A stretch of 64,000 nt of DNA from JANRKB01 sp033763695 (GTDB lineage: Bacteria; Planctomycetota; Phycisphaerae; Phycisphaerales; UBA1924), in contig JANRKB010000057.1 of NCBI GenBank assembly GCA_033763695.1, positions 1 through 64,000 on the forward strand, read 5' to 3'. Below, piece after piece: positions 8,891-17,092 of this stretch. The translations under genes were made by a program, and so were the position numbers. Below the pieces are notes generated by a model. It saw only the letters and a program-made list of their open reading frames with translations. It was not told the origin of the DNA and searched no databases. Position 1 is the first letter of the stretch. Every line of letters starts with the position of its first letter.

Positions 8891-9499
8891 ATGATTCCAA
8901 ACCGCGAATGGGCGGCCGGGGAGCGCGTGGTTCACACCGGCCGGCCCGAATGGGGCATCGGCCAGGTCGTCACCGCCGAGCCCGTGGTCCAAGATGGCAA
9001 ACGCTGCCAGCGTCTGACGCTGCGGTTCGACCGCGCCGGAACCAAGACGCTCAGCACTGCATACGCGTCGCTCGCCGCGGCGCAGGAGGGGGTTGAATTG
9101 CCTCGCGCCGTCGGAGATATCGCACCCGATCCGTTAGCCGCGGCTGCCTCGCCGCTGCCCGCCGATTGGTTCACCAAACTGCCCGAGCCCGCCACCGACC
9201 CCTTCAGCGGCATGAAGCGGCGGCTCACCGAAACCCTCAACCTCTACCGCTTCACCGGCCAGGGCGCATCCCTGCTCGATTGGGCCGCCATGCAGACGGG
9301 CATGAAGGACCCGCTCAGCCGCTACAGCCGCCACGAGCTTGAAGTCTTCTTCAAACGCTTCCAGACCGCGCTCGACGAACACCTCCGCCGCCTGCTCCGC
9401 GAGATGCGCAAGCAAGACCCCGCGGCCATCAACGAAGTCGTGGCCGCGGCCAACCCCGCCGCCAAGACCGCCGTCCGCCGCGCTGATGCGATGCGCTAA
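8891..9499 (+). CDS. DUF3553 domain protein
   Basis: A 202-residue protein. The first 65 residues (EWAAGERVVHTGRPEWGIGQVV, then RLTLRFDRAGTKTLSTAYASL) match DUF3553, a small SH3-like or barrel domain also found in UvrD/Mfd-like contexts. The rest is helical, with LDWAAMQTGMKDPLSRYSRHELEVFFKRFQ and an Ala-rich end, and I do not recognise a family for it. No signal peptide or membrane segment, so cytoplasmic. GGGAA precedes ATG 8891. The 291 bases upstream, between the divergent rpoZ and this gene, show no other gene. Confidence 0.7.
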   Translation: MIPNREWAAGERVVHTGRPEWGIGQVVTAEPVVQDGKRCQRLTLRFDRAGTKTLSTAYASLAAAQEGVELPRAVGDIAPDPLAAAASPLPADWFTKLPEPATDPFSGMKRRLTETLNLYRFTGQGASLLDWAAMQTGMKDPLSRYSRHELEVFFKRFQTALDEHLRRLLREMRKQDPAAINEVVAAANPAAKTAVRRADAMR

Positions 9500-9613
9500 G
9501 GCGGCGTTCGCGATGCTCGGCCTCGCCGCCACACGCCGACGCCGGTGAGTGACCGCGGCTCATCGAAGCACAGCCAAGCTTGAGCCGCCCAGCGGTGTGC
9601 GTTCGTCCGTCCA

Positions 9614-10057
9614 TCACTTGGTCGATGCCGCGGGCGCGGACGCTTTCTCGAGTCGGTCGAGCCGTTCCTTCAGCGCGGCGATCTCGGCGCGGTCGCAGGC
9701 GATCTCTTCCGCCTGCTGCTTGATCGCTTCCACCGCGACCGGCACGATGCGCCCGTAGTCAAGGCCGAGTGCCTTGCCGTCACGAAACTTGGCCGGGCCG
9801 AAGTCGATCGTGGTTGTGAACAGTCCGTTCTGAACTTGGACGACTGCCGCCGGAAGCGTGCTCAGCGCAGTGCCCCCCGACGCCGCGGCGTACAGGCGGA
9901 ACGAGATCAAAGCGGTGCCGCTCAAGGGCTGACCGTCTTTGCTCATCTGGCCTTGATACGTGAAGGCCGTCGCCGAATCGGCTCGTGCGGCCGAAATGAC
10001 GAGGCACGAGAGCACGAGAAACGCAACCGCCGCGGCTCGCTGACAGACTGTGACCAT
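9614..10057 (-). CDS. Secreted S74-type protein, apparently internally deleted
   Basis: A 147-residue protein with a signal peptide (VAFLVLSCLVISAARADS). The N-terminal domain FTYQGQMSKDGQPLSGTALISFRLY is the one that starts many large secreted planctomycete proteins. The end, LGLDYGRIVPVAVEAIKQQ plus a heptad coiled coil (EEIACDRAEIAALKERLDRLEK), is the usual tail of the S74 intramolecular-chaperone domain in the same proteins. These halves are normally separated by several hundred residues, and here they are joined at DFGPAKFRDGKA. AGGAG lies 9 nt before the ATG. It is either a deletion remnant or a functional mini-protein. Confidence 0.6.
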   Translation of the reverse strand: MVTVCQRAAAVAFLVLSCLVISAARADSATAFTYQGQMSKDGQPLSGTALISFRLYAAASGGTALSTLPAAVVQVQNGLFTTTIDFGPAKFRDGKALGLDYGRIVPVAVEAIKQQAEEIACDRAEIAALKERLDRLEKASAPAASTK

Positions 10058-10332
10058 CGCAGAGGACTCCTGAGAAATCGCGAATGGTCAGTATCGTCAA
10101 AATCTGCCGCGATGCCAAGGGAATTCCTTGGTGTTGAGGGTGCCGACGCCGCTGAATGACCGCGGCGGCAGAGCCGCCGATGGGGCAACGACGACGATGC
10201 AAGCACCCGAGGAACGCCGCGGGTGGTTGTGCGTTTTGGAGACTGGAGTGGGTGTGAGCGGGCAATCTTTCGCATGTCAATACCACCGGGCGATCGCTCA
10301 ACTGGTGACGTCGGGGATCCCACAATGGTGAT

Positions 10333-12900
10333 TCAGACCAAGGCCCAATGTGCCCTACGCGGCGCAATGTCAACACCCGTACAACTCCACAGTTCGCGTG
10401 CCGCGCGTGAAAACACAGTGTTGCCCTGCTTGATCGCGATCAAAAACGGTTCTGCCGCCGCACGATCTTTGGCCGTCAGCTTCGGAAGTGGAATGGCAAG
10501 AAGCTCGGCTTCGGCAACATCCGCGAGACCGTCAGATCCTGTTGCGAGTGCTCGCATCTGAACGGCGAACGCTTCGGAACAAAGACCGACCGCCAAGTCC
10601 GGCCACAAATCCTCTGAGCCTTCTTTAAGCCGGAAGCGTTGACAACCATTAGTAACAACTAGCGATTTTGCATTGTCAGGCGTAAGGAACCATTTTCCGG
10701 CACAACCCCACGGTGATGCAATAAACACATCACCAGGACTAGCGATCAGTCGCGCACGACCCGGCAATTGCCAACCGCGTAGTTCCACCCAATCAAAGTC
10801 GCCCTGTCGGATATCTTGGATCTCGGTGTAGCGGTAAATTTTGCTCGCCTCAGGCCTTAGGCCAGGAGCCTTTGCTGGGGCAAGTACATCTCCAACAAGG
10901 AAATGCCTTCGGTGCTTAATCTGCTGTTGCACACGAAGATACTTCGCGCACCATCGCTTCGGATCGAGATTGCAGCCTCCGTCAACGACATTCTTGACCG
11001 AGACAGCGTCAGTTTGCGGGCCATCTAGCTCCGCCCTGCCGTTTAGTAGCCACGGAAACTCGGAAGCCGCGGCCGAGCGAAGGAGTTCGCTTCGGACCTT
11101 GTTGAAGTCGGCATCCAGCACCGGCTCGTTCTGGCCGTTCAGGATCAACGATCCGTCTTCTTCATCTCTGACGTACAGCGGCACAGCCACTTTGTCGCCT
11201 GCACGCCACCCGACTGAATCAATCATGGCGAAGTGGATGGCGTAATCAAGATCGTCCTCAACACGCACCAAAGGCTTATGTCGCTTCTCCAAGAGCAGCA
11301 CGGAAGCACTGACATCGGCACCTGACTTCTTAAATGTGAATCGAGGGAATCCAATGACAGCGGCGATCCGACAATGTTCGAGAATCCAGGTCCGAAGCGC
11401 GCGATACTGATCGCTTTGATTACCCAAGTAGCCGTTAGGCAGGATGATTGCGACCCTCCCCCCTGAACTGGCGATCCGGACGCATAGCTCAGCAAAGAGA
11501 ATACCTGTCTGCTGCTGGGAAAGAACTTGCCCCGAGGGCTTGAAATGACCTGCGGACGTGATCGACCAAGATTTCCCTAGGTCGTATCTGGCAAGAATCT
11601 CCTTGCGCTTTTCTACGATTTTTGTTCCAAACGGTGGATTACACAGAATGACGTCGTACTGTCGAGAATCTGGACCAAATGTTTCTAGACTGTCTTCCTC
11701 TTTGATGTTTGTTTTTCCATCACCGTTCAGCAGCATATTGAGGATGCTAATCTGCACCGCCTGCTCGCTGTTATCCGAACCCCATACCGATTGCCCAGCT
11801 TCTGGTCCGCCTGCCTTGAGTCTTCGGAAAGCACTTACAAGGAAGTCCGCACTTCCGCAGGCAGGGTCTTTAACGTGCTCCCCGTAAACAGGATTTGCGA
11901 TATCAACAATAAAATCGATAACTTCCGGCGGGGTAAAGTACTGAGCCAGATCCCACTTGTACAGATTCTTTGCAAATCGCATGTAGAATGTCTGCATCAC
12001 ATCCTGTCGCGATTCGAGCAAATTGATTGGAGCTAGAATCTTTGAAATCCGACGAATTGCACCGCCTTTCATCGCGAACCGAGTCTCGATCTTCTTGGGT
12101 AGATAGCGTTGGTAATGCTGAACAGCCTTGTCGAGGAGCGAATCCAAATGTAGTACCAAATCGCGATCCGACAAAAGCGACGTGCTGAGATCTTGAATGT
12201 CCAGTGCGTCTGAACTTTTGAGCTTATGACGATTTTCGTCGAACACTTTAACAAGAATTAGTTGTAGTATTGTTGTGTACCGCTTGGCTTTGTCGGCAGT
12301 AAAGGTGTGGAGGATGTCCTCAATCTGGTCAAAAACCTTTAGGAGTTCTCGCGTTGGCTTGAGATCGTCATATGTCAGCGGGCGGTGTGTGATACTCCGT
12401 CCCCACGTCGGAAGCATGGCAGCCGCTACTTCGTGGACGACCGTCTGGGTGCCCCGGAAGGTTCGGTAGAAAACTGTGCGTTCCAGGTCATCCCAGTAAA
12501 GTGCGACCGCGCTTGTGTCGGGCAGGAACGCCAATGCTGGACGGACCTGTGTCGATTTGGCCGCGACGGCGTCCTCGCTATCACGCTTGATTTCCGCGGC
12601 CAATCGGATGTGGTTGAGCCGCTCATCTAGTGGCGCGCTCTTGAGTGTCGAAGCGGGTCGGTCAAAGACCGCCAAATCAACACGGAAAGAGTTTCGTCCA
12701 GCATTGCCAAACTTCAGAAGTACGGTCTCAACTGTGATATTTTCCTTGGGGTATCCTTTATCAAGAAGAAAGCGGATCGCGTCAATGCGCCGCTTTTCCT
12801 CGGTGAACGTGAACCCGTCTGCGGCACGCTGACTCACCTTCAGGCGACCACGTATTGGACACGTGAGCAAGGCGGACTCTGTTCTCATTCTCTCTGCCAC
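10333..12900 (-). CDS. Single-chain restriction-modification enzyme (nuclease-methylase-specificity fusion)
   Basis: An 855-residue protein with three parts. Residues 35-110 resemble the HsdR N-terminal nuclease with a D75...E103-x-K105 arrangement (VDLAVFD, AEIKR). Residues about 190-600 are an HsdM-like N6-adenine methylase with DPACGSADF at 345 (motif I; family GSG is GSA here) and NPPF at 421 (motif IV). The C-terminal 250 residues resemble an HsdS target-recognition half (VGDVLAPAKAPG, RGWQLPGRARLIASPGDVFIAS). This is the type IIG-like plan, able to cut and methylate alone. GTG 12900 has GGAGG 6 nt upstream. The gene is visibly A+T-richer than its neighbours, suggesting horizontal transfer. 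Confidence 0.82.
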   Translation of the reverse strand: MAERMRTESALLTCPIRGRLKVSQRAADGFTFTEEKRRIDAIRFLLDKGYPKENITVETVLLKFGNAGRNSFRVDLAVFDRPASTLKSAPLDERLNHIRLAAEIKRDSEDAVAAKSTQVRPALAFLPDTSAVALYWDDLERTVFYRTFRGTQTVVHEVAAAMLPTWGRSITHRPLTYDDLKPTRELLKVFDQIEDILHTFTADKAKRYTTILQLILVKVFDENRHKLKSSDALDIQDLSTSLLSDRDLVLHLDSLLDKAVQHYQRYLPKKIETRFAMKGGAIRRISKILAPINLLESRQDVMQTFYMRFAKNLYKWDLAQYFTPPEVIDFIVDIANPVYGEHVKDPACGSADFLVSAFRRLKAGGPEAGQSVWGSDNSEQAVQISILNMLLNGDGKTNIKEEDSLETFGPDSRQYDVILCNPPFGTKIVEKRKEILARYDLGKSWSITSAGHFKPSGQVLSQQQTGILFAELCVRIASSGGRVAIILPNGYLGNQSDQYRALRTWILEHCRIAAVIGFPRFTFKKSGADVSASVLLLEKRHKPLVRVEDDLDYAIHFAMIDSVGWRAGDKVAVPLYVRDEEDGSLILNGQNEPVLDADFNKVRSELLRSAAASEFPWLLNGRAELDGPQTDAVSVKNVVDGGCNLDPKRWCAKYLRVQQQIKHRRHFLVGDVLAPAKAPGLRPEASKIYRYTEIQDIRQGDFDWVELRGWQLPGRARLIASPGDVFIASPWGCAGKWFLTPDNAKSLVVTNGCQRFRLKEGSEDLWPDLAVGLCSEAFAVQMRALATGSDGLADVAEAELLAIPLPKLTAKDRAAAEPFLIAIKQGNTVFSRAARELWSCTGVDIAPRRAHWALV

Positions 12901-13031
12901 CCCAAACCTCCAAACCGGTCAACAAAGCGTAACACAAAGTCGGGCCAGTTGCACACGTCTCTCGCAGCTGGGGCGCGAACCTCAACGGGCTATCGTGGGG
13001 ATCAGATCATTGCCAGTCGCACCGCAACGGC

Positions 13032-14501
13032 TCACCCCATGTGCTTGATCACCGCATCCGCAAACTCCGAGCACTTCACCTTCTTCACGCTCGTGTCGCC
13101 CTCGGCCTTCATCAGGCGCTCGAAGTCGTAGGTTACCGTCTTCGCGCTGATCGCGCCGTCCATGCCCTTGATGATCAGGTCGGCGGCATCGGACCAGATC
13201 TTGTCGCCGCCGCTGCCCATGTAGCGGAGCATCATTTCGCCCGAGAGGATGACCGAGCCGGGGTTGACCTGGTCGAGGTTGGCGTACTTGGGGGCGGTGC
13301 CGTGGGTGGCTTCGAAGATGGCGTGGCCGCTGACGTAGTTGATGTTGGCGCCGGGGGCGATGCCGATGCCGCCGATCTGGGCGGCGAGGGCGTCGGAGAG
13401 GTAGTCGCCGTTGAGGTTCAGCGTCGCGATGACATCAAAGTCCTTGGGGCGGGTGAGCACCTGCTGGAGGGTGATGTCGGCGATGGAGTCCTTGATCATG
13501 AGTTTGGACTTCCACTGGCCGTTGCCGTGGGTGGAGCCGATGGCGGCGAGGACACCTTCGACCTCCTTGACGAGTTTGCCCTTCTGGTCAGGGGTCATCA
13601 TGTCATAGCCGGGGTCGATCATCTTGGCGTTGTCCTCGGCGGACAGGGCGGGGTTGGCGTCCTTGTTGCCCAAGATCCACGACTCGCGCTCGGTGACGCA
13701 CTGGGCTCGGAAACTTGACTTGGCAAGGTCGTAGCCCCAGTCCTTGAACGCCCCTTCGGTGAACTTCATGATGTTGCCCTTGTGGACGAGCGTGACGGAC
13801 TTGCGCTTTTCCTTCAGGGCGTACTCGATGGCGGACCAGATGAGGCGTTCGGAGCCAGCGCGGCTCACAGGCTTGATGCCGACGCCAACTTCGACATTGG
13901 CGTAAAGATCAGCGTGGCCGATCTGTGAGCCCCATGCGACGCCGGCGTCCTTGGTGCCGAAGCGGACTTTCTTGAAGTCCTTGGGCAGTTTCTCGGCGAG
14001 GGCGTCGAGGATGACCTTGGCCTCGGGGCTGCCCGCGCCAAAGTCGATGCCCGCATAAATGTCTTCCGTGTTCTCGCGGAAGATCACCATGTCGCAGTCC
14101 TGCGGGCGCTTGACGGGGCTGGGGACGCCCTTGAACCAGCGCACCGGACGGAGGCAGACGTAGAGGTCGAGGAGCTGGCGCAGCGCGACGTTGAGCGAGC
14201 GGATGCCGCCGCCGACGGGCGTGGTGAGCGGGCCCTTGATGCCGACGAGGTACTTCTTGAAGTCGGCGATGGTTTCGTCCGGCAGCCAGTTGCCGGTCTT
14301 GTTGAAGGCCTTCTCGCCGGCGAGCACTTCGTGCCAGTGGATCTTGTACTTGCCACCTGACGCCTTGGCGACCGCGGCGTCCATCACGCGGACCGAAGCA
14401 CGCCAGATGTCGGGGCCGGTGCCGTCGCCTTCGATGAAGGGGATGATCGGATCGGCGGGGACAGTGAGGCGGCCGTTGGACATCGTGATGGTGGAAGGCA
14501 T
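13032..14501 (-). CDS. icd: Isocitrate dehydrogenase, NADP-type
   Basis: A 489-residue TCA-cycle enzyme converting isocitrate to 2-oxoglutarate and CO2. Seen: FIEGDGTGPDIW near the N-terminus, the substrate loop GGIRSLNVALRQ with the phosphorylatable-type Ser, LDLYVCLRPVR, FRENTEDIYAGI, and HGTAPKYANLDQVNPGS. The Lys-Tyr after HGTAP corresponds to the NADP-determining pair of E. coli Icd. I chose ATG 14501 (MPSTITMSNGR), which has GGAG 8 nt upstream; the frame extends to 14681 but upstream residues are not Icd-like. It is somewhat longer than E. coli Icd (416), mostly through internal loops. Confidence 0.95.
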   Translation of the reverse strand: MPSTITMSNGRLTVPADPIIPFIEGDGTGPDIWRASVRVMDAAVAKASGGKYKIHWHEVLAGEKAFNKTGNWLPDETIADFKKYLVGIKGPLTTPVGGGIRSLNVALRQLLDLYVCLRPVRWFKGVPSPVKRPQDCDMVIFRENTEDIYAGIDFGAGSPEAKVILDALAEKLPKDFKKVRFGTKDAGVAWGSQIGHADLYANVEVGVGIKPVSRAGSERLIWSAIEYALKEKRKSVTLVHKGNIMKFTEGAFKDWGYDLAKSSFRAQCVTERESWILGNKDANPALSAEDNAKMIDPGYDMMTPDQKGKLVKEVEGVLAAIGSTHGNGQWKSKLMIKDSIADITLQQVLTRPKDFDVIATLNLNGDYLSDALAAQIGGIGIAPGANINYVSGHAIFEATHGTAPKYANLDQVNPGSVILSGEMMLRYMGSGGDKIWSDAADLIIKGMDGAISAKTVTYDFERLMKAEGDTSVKKVKCSEFADAVIKHMG

Positions 14502-14706
14502 GGGAGAATCTCCAAAAGGGCCAGGTGCCAAAGGGCCAGATGGCCAACGCGAACCGGAAGGATCGCGGCAGCGCGGGACGTCAGCCCCGCCCCCCGCGGC
14601 GAACGGAAAGCGGAGTCTAGGGTGTTGTTGAGCGCATGGGAAAGGGTGCTGGTCGGGCCGCCCCGCGCCCGCGAAACCCACCCGGAGCGACGGGCCGCGG
14701 CTCTCA

Positions 14707-14739
14707 AAAGCAACACGCCCCCGCGTTTCCGCGAGGGCG
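14707..14739 (-). terminator. Intrinsic terminator of tRNA-Asn
   Basis: On the minus strand a 10-bp GC-rich stem (CGCCCTCGCG/CGCGGGGGCG) with a GAAA tetraloop at 14739-14716 is followed within a few bases by CTTTTG. The T-run is short. Confidence 0.6.
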
Positions 14740-14746
14740 ATTGAAG

Positions 14747-14818
14747 CTCCCCGACTAGGACTCGAACCTAGAACCTACCGGTTAACAGCCGGTCGCTCTA
14801 CCATTGAGCTATCGGGGA
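14747..14818 (-). tRNA. tRNA-Asn(GTT)
   Basis: A 72-nt cloverleaf with acceptor stem TCCCCGA/TCGGGGA and discriminator G. The anticodon stem encloses loop CTGTTAA, giving anticodon GTT. The T arm is CTAGGTTCGAGTCCTAG. CCA is not encoded. Confidence 0.95.
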
Positions 14819-15195
14819 ATCAGATTTGTCCGCGTCGCGGGCCAGTGGCGGGCTTTGAGGCCCTCCCCGACACGCGGCACGCCTCCGACCGGCTCTCCGG
14901 CGCGAAGGACACAAGGCTAGGCGGCCTCCTTTCTCGGTCAAGCCCGGCGGCCGATCCATGGCACGATCCGAGTTTGCCGCCCACCGCCGCCGCCGGCCCG
15001 GCATAAGCCCCCCACTCGCGCCGCGACGCTGGAATGTGGCCATTCCTCCCCCAACCCCGCCGGTCGCCCAGTCGATTTGGCCCGGGCGGCGTGGCGGGCT
15101 ATAGTCCCAACCCTGTTCGGGCAGTTGATCGCCCGGGCGGCGGCTCACACGCAGCAAACGGCTCGGGACGCCCGCGGCCGAAGACGAGGACAGCC

Positions 15196-15429
15196 ATGAA
15201 GTCTGACATCCACCCGAAGTACTACCCCAACTGCAAGGTCTACCACAACGGCCAGATCGTGATGACGGTCGGCGCGACTGTGCCCGAGATGCACGTCGAA
15301 GTGTGGTCGGGCTCGCACCCCTTCTTCACCGGCAAGCAGACCTTCGTCGACGCCGCCGGTCGCGTTGAGAAGTTCCAGCGCAAGTTCGCTGGCAACTACT
15401 TCAAGAAGGACGACAAGAAGAAGGCCTGA
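15196..15429 (+). CDS. rpmE: 50S ribosomal protein L31 (zinc-free form)
   Basis: A 77-residue protein starting MKSDIHPKYYPNCKVYHNG, followed by VEVWSGSHPFFTGKQTFVDAAGRVEKF, the L31 signature. Only one Cys is present, so the CXXC zinc site of the C+ form is missing, making this a C- paralogue type. ATG 15196 is preceded by GAGGA. The gene stands alone between tRNA-Asn and its own terminator. Confidence 0.95.
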   Translation: MKSDIHPKYYPNCKVYHNGQIVMTVGATVPEMHVEVWSGSHPFFTGKQTFVDAAGRVEKFQRKFAGNYFKKDDKKKA

Positions 15430-15485
15430 GCCGTCGACTTCGGCGCGGCGTCTCGCGTCGGCCTCGTCCGCAAGCAGCATTCCGA

Positions 15486-15516
15486 CCCGTGCGAGCAATC
15501 GCGCGGGTTTTTCTTT
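15486..15516 (+). terminator. Intrinsic terminator of rpmE
   Basis: A 9-bp stem with a GCAA tetraloop at 15486-15507 (CCCGTGCGA/TCGCGCGGG, one T-G wobble) is followed by TTTTTCTTT. It lies 57 bases after the rpmE stop. Confidence 0.9.
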
Positions 15517-15578
15517 GCTCTCGCCCAGTGCCGCCCCATGTCGCGCCCTCTCTCGCTGCCTCGCACGCTGGAGCACCC

Positions 15579-16418
15579 ATGGACCGCTACGACCTGTACG
15601 AACGCGCCGTCACCGACGGCCCTCGCCTCGCCCGCTTTCTTAACGCCGTCCACGGCGGTTCGCCGCGTGTGCTCGCAGAACACTTCAGCGGCTCTGGCGC
15701 GCTCGCGCGTGCATGGCCCGCACTCGGCCCGCGTCATCGCGCGATCGCGATCGACTTCGACGCCGAGCCGCTCGCCAAACTGCGCGGCACTGCACGCGTC
15801 ACGCGCGAACGCCGCGATGTCATGCGTTCGACAACCCGCGCCGACGTGATCGCGGCCATCAACTTCCCAATCGGCTACTTCCACCGCCGCGACGAACTCG
15901 TCGCCTATCTCCAGCGCATCCGTCGCCTCCTGCTCCCCGGCGGCGTGTTTGTCTGTGATCTCTACGGTGGTTCCGACGCCTTCAAGCCCGGCCGCACGCG
16001 AAAGACACTTCGCACCGACGACGGCACGCGCATCGACTACATCTGGGAACAACGCAGCGCAGACCCATTGACCTGCCGCGTCGTCGATGCACTGCACTTT
16101 CACATCCACGCCAAACGCCGCGGCGGGCGGACCACAGCGCTGCGCAAACTCGTCGACGCGTTCGTCTACGACTGGCGACTCTGGTCACTCCCCGAACTGC
16201 GCGATGTCGCGCACGAGGCTGGCCTGGGCGACATGCAGGTCTACAACCGCCTCGCCGACGCGAGCGACTCCGAAGGACGCGTCTACGTCCGCCCCATCGA
16301 ACACGGCGACGAACTCGACGATCCCTGGGTCGTCTACATCGCGCTTCGGCCCACAACTGTCACACGGCGCGCGACGAAGCGGAAAGCCCCGCGGCGCGGC
16401 TCCCCCACTGCCCGCTGA
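15579..16418 (+). CDS. Class I SAM-dependent methyltransferase
   Basis: A 279-residue protein. HFSGSGALARAWPALG is the SAM-binding glycine loop, AIAIDFDAEPLAKL supplies the acidic end of strand 2, and RRLLLPGGVFVCDLYGG is the LPGG turn before strand 5 of the Rossmann-like methyltransferase fold. The C-terminus is basic. No membrane segment. ATG 15579 (MDRYDLYERAV) is preferred over the open frame from 15489, which includes the rpmE terminator. Its 3' end overlaps the convergent PAP2 gene by 59 bases. Substrate unknown. Confidence 0.75.
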   Translation: MDRYDLYERAVTDGPRLARFLNAVHGGSPRVLAEHFSGSGALARAWPALGPRHRAIAIDFDAEPLAKLRGTARVTRERRDVMRSTTRADVIAAINFPIGYFHRRDELVAYLQRIRRLLLPGGVFVCDLYGGSDAFKPGRTRKTLRTDDGTRIDYIWEQRSADPLTCRVVDALHFHIHAKRRGGRTTALRKLVDAFVYDWRLWSLPELRDVAHEAGLGDMQVYNRLADASDSEGRVYVRPIEHGDELDDPWVVYIALRPTTVTRRATKRKAPRRGSPTAR

Positions 16419-17064
16419 GCGCGAACACCGCGGCGAGATAGCCAAGCGTGGCCCCGGCGGCGACATCCGCGGGGTAGTGCGCCCGCAGCAGCACGCGCGA
16501 CACGCTCGTCACAACGACGAAGAAGACCATCAGCCAGCGCAGCCGCGGATAGAACCACGCGAGGACAACGCCGAGCGTCATCGCCGCCGAGGTGTGGCTC
16601 GAGGGCATCGACGCGAGATCGGACGAAATGCCGCGCCAGATCTCCCAACCGCTCGCGACCACGCCGGGCTTGACGGGATACGCGCCGAACGGGCCGCAGA
16701 AGTATGTCGGGTCGTCAAACTTGGGCCGCGGGCGACCGATCAGCATCTTGGCGGCGTGCGTGACAAGCGTCGAAGTGATGACGGCCGCGGCAGCATCGAG
16801 CAATCGCACGCGCCAGCGCGGGTCCATCGCCCAGATCACGACCGCCGCGACCAGCAGCGACGTGAACGAGCCGAACTGCTGGATGACTTCCAACTCGCGC
16901 CGGATGTCGCCGCCGATCTCGATGGTCCGCGCCCATGCCGCGACTTGGCCGTCCAAGGGCACCAGCGCGAAGGTTGCGCCCACTCCCAGCAACGCCCACA
17001 CCCACCAGAAACGCGGCAAGGGACGCGCCTCGCCGTCCTGCGGAGCCAAGCGGCCGGAGGGCAT
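16360..17064 (-). CDS. PAP2-family membrane phosphatase
   Basis: About 234 residues. All three PAP2 signatures are present: KMLIGRPRPKF (KX6RP), the MPSSHTSAA loop (PSGH-type) and SRVLLRAHYPADV (SRX5HX3D). At least five membrane helices are visible. The family removes phosphate from lipid phosphates such as phosphatidic acid or undecaprenyl pyrophosphate, at the outer face of the inner membrane. The start is uncertain: ATG 17064 leaves room for the divergent glycosyltransferase, while ATG 17112 would overlap it; neither has a clear ribosome-binding site. Confidence 0.85.
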   Translation of the reverse strand: MPSGRLAPQDGEARPLPRFWWVWALLGVGATFALVPLDGQVAAWARTIEIGGDIRRELEVIQQFGSFTSLLVAAVVIWAMDPRWRVRLLDAAAAVITSTLVTHAAKMLIGRPRPKFDDPTYFCGPFGAYPVKPGVVASGWEIWRGISSDLASMPSSHTSAAMTLGVVLAWFYPRLRWLMVFFVVVTSVSRVLLRAHYPADVAAGATLGYLAAVFALSGQWGSRAAGLSASSRAV

Positions 17065-17092
17065 CGTGTTGGGGCTGGTATAGTCGGCCACG

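Noticed and set aside
15489..15578. Upstream extension of the methyltransferase frame
   Set aside because: It contains the rpmE terminator; no family similarity before the ATG at 15579.
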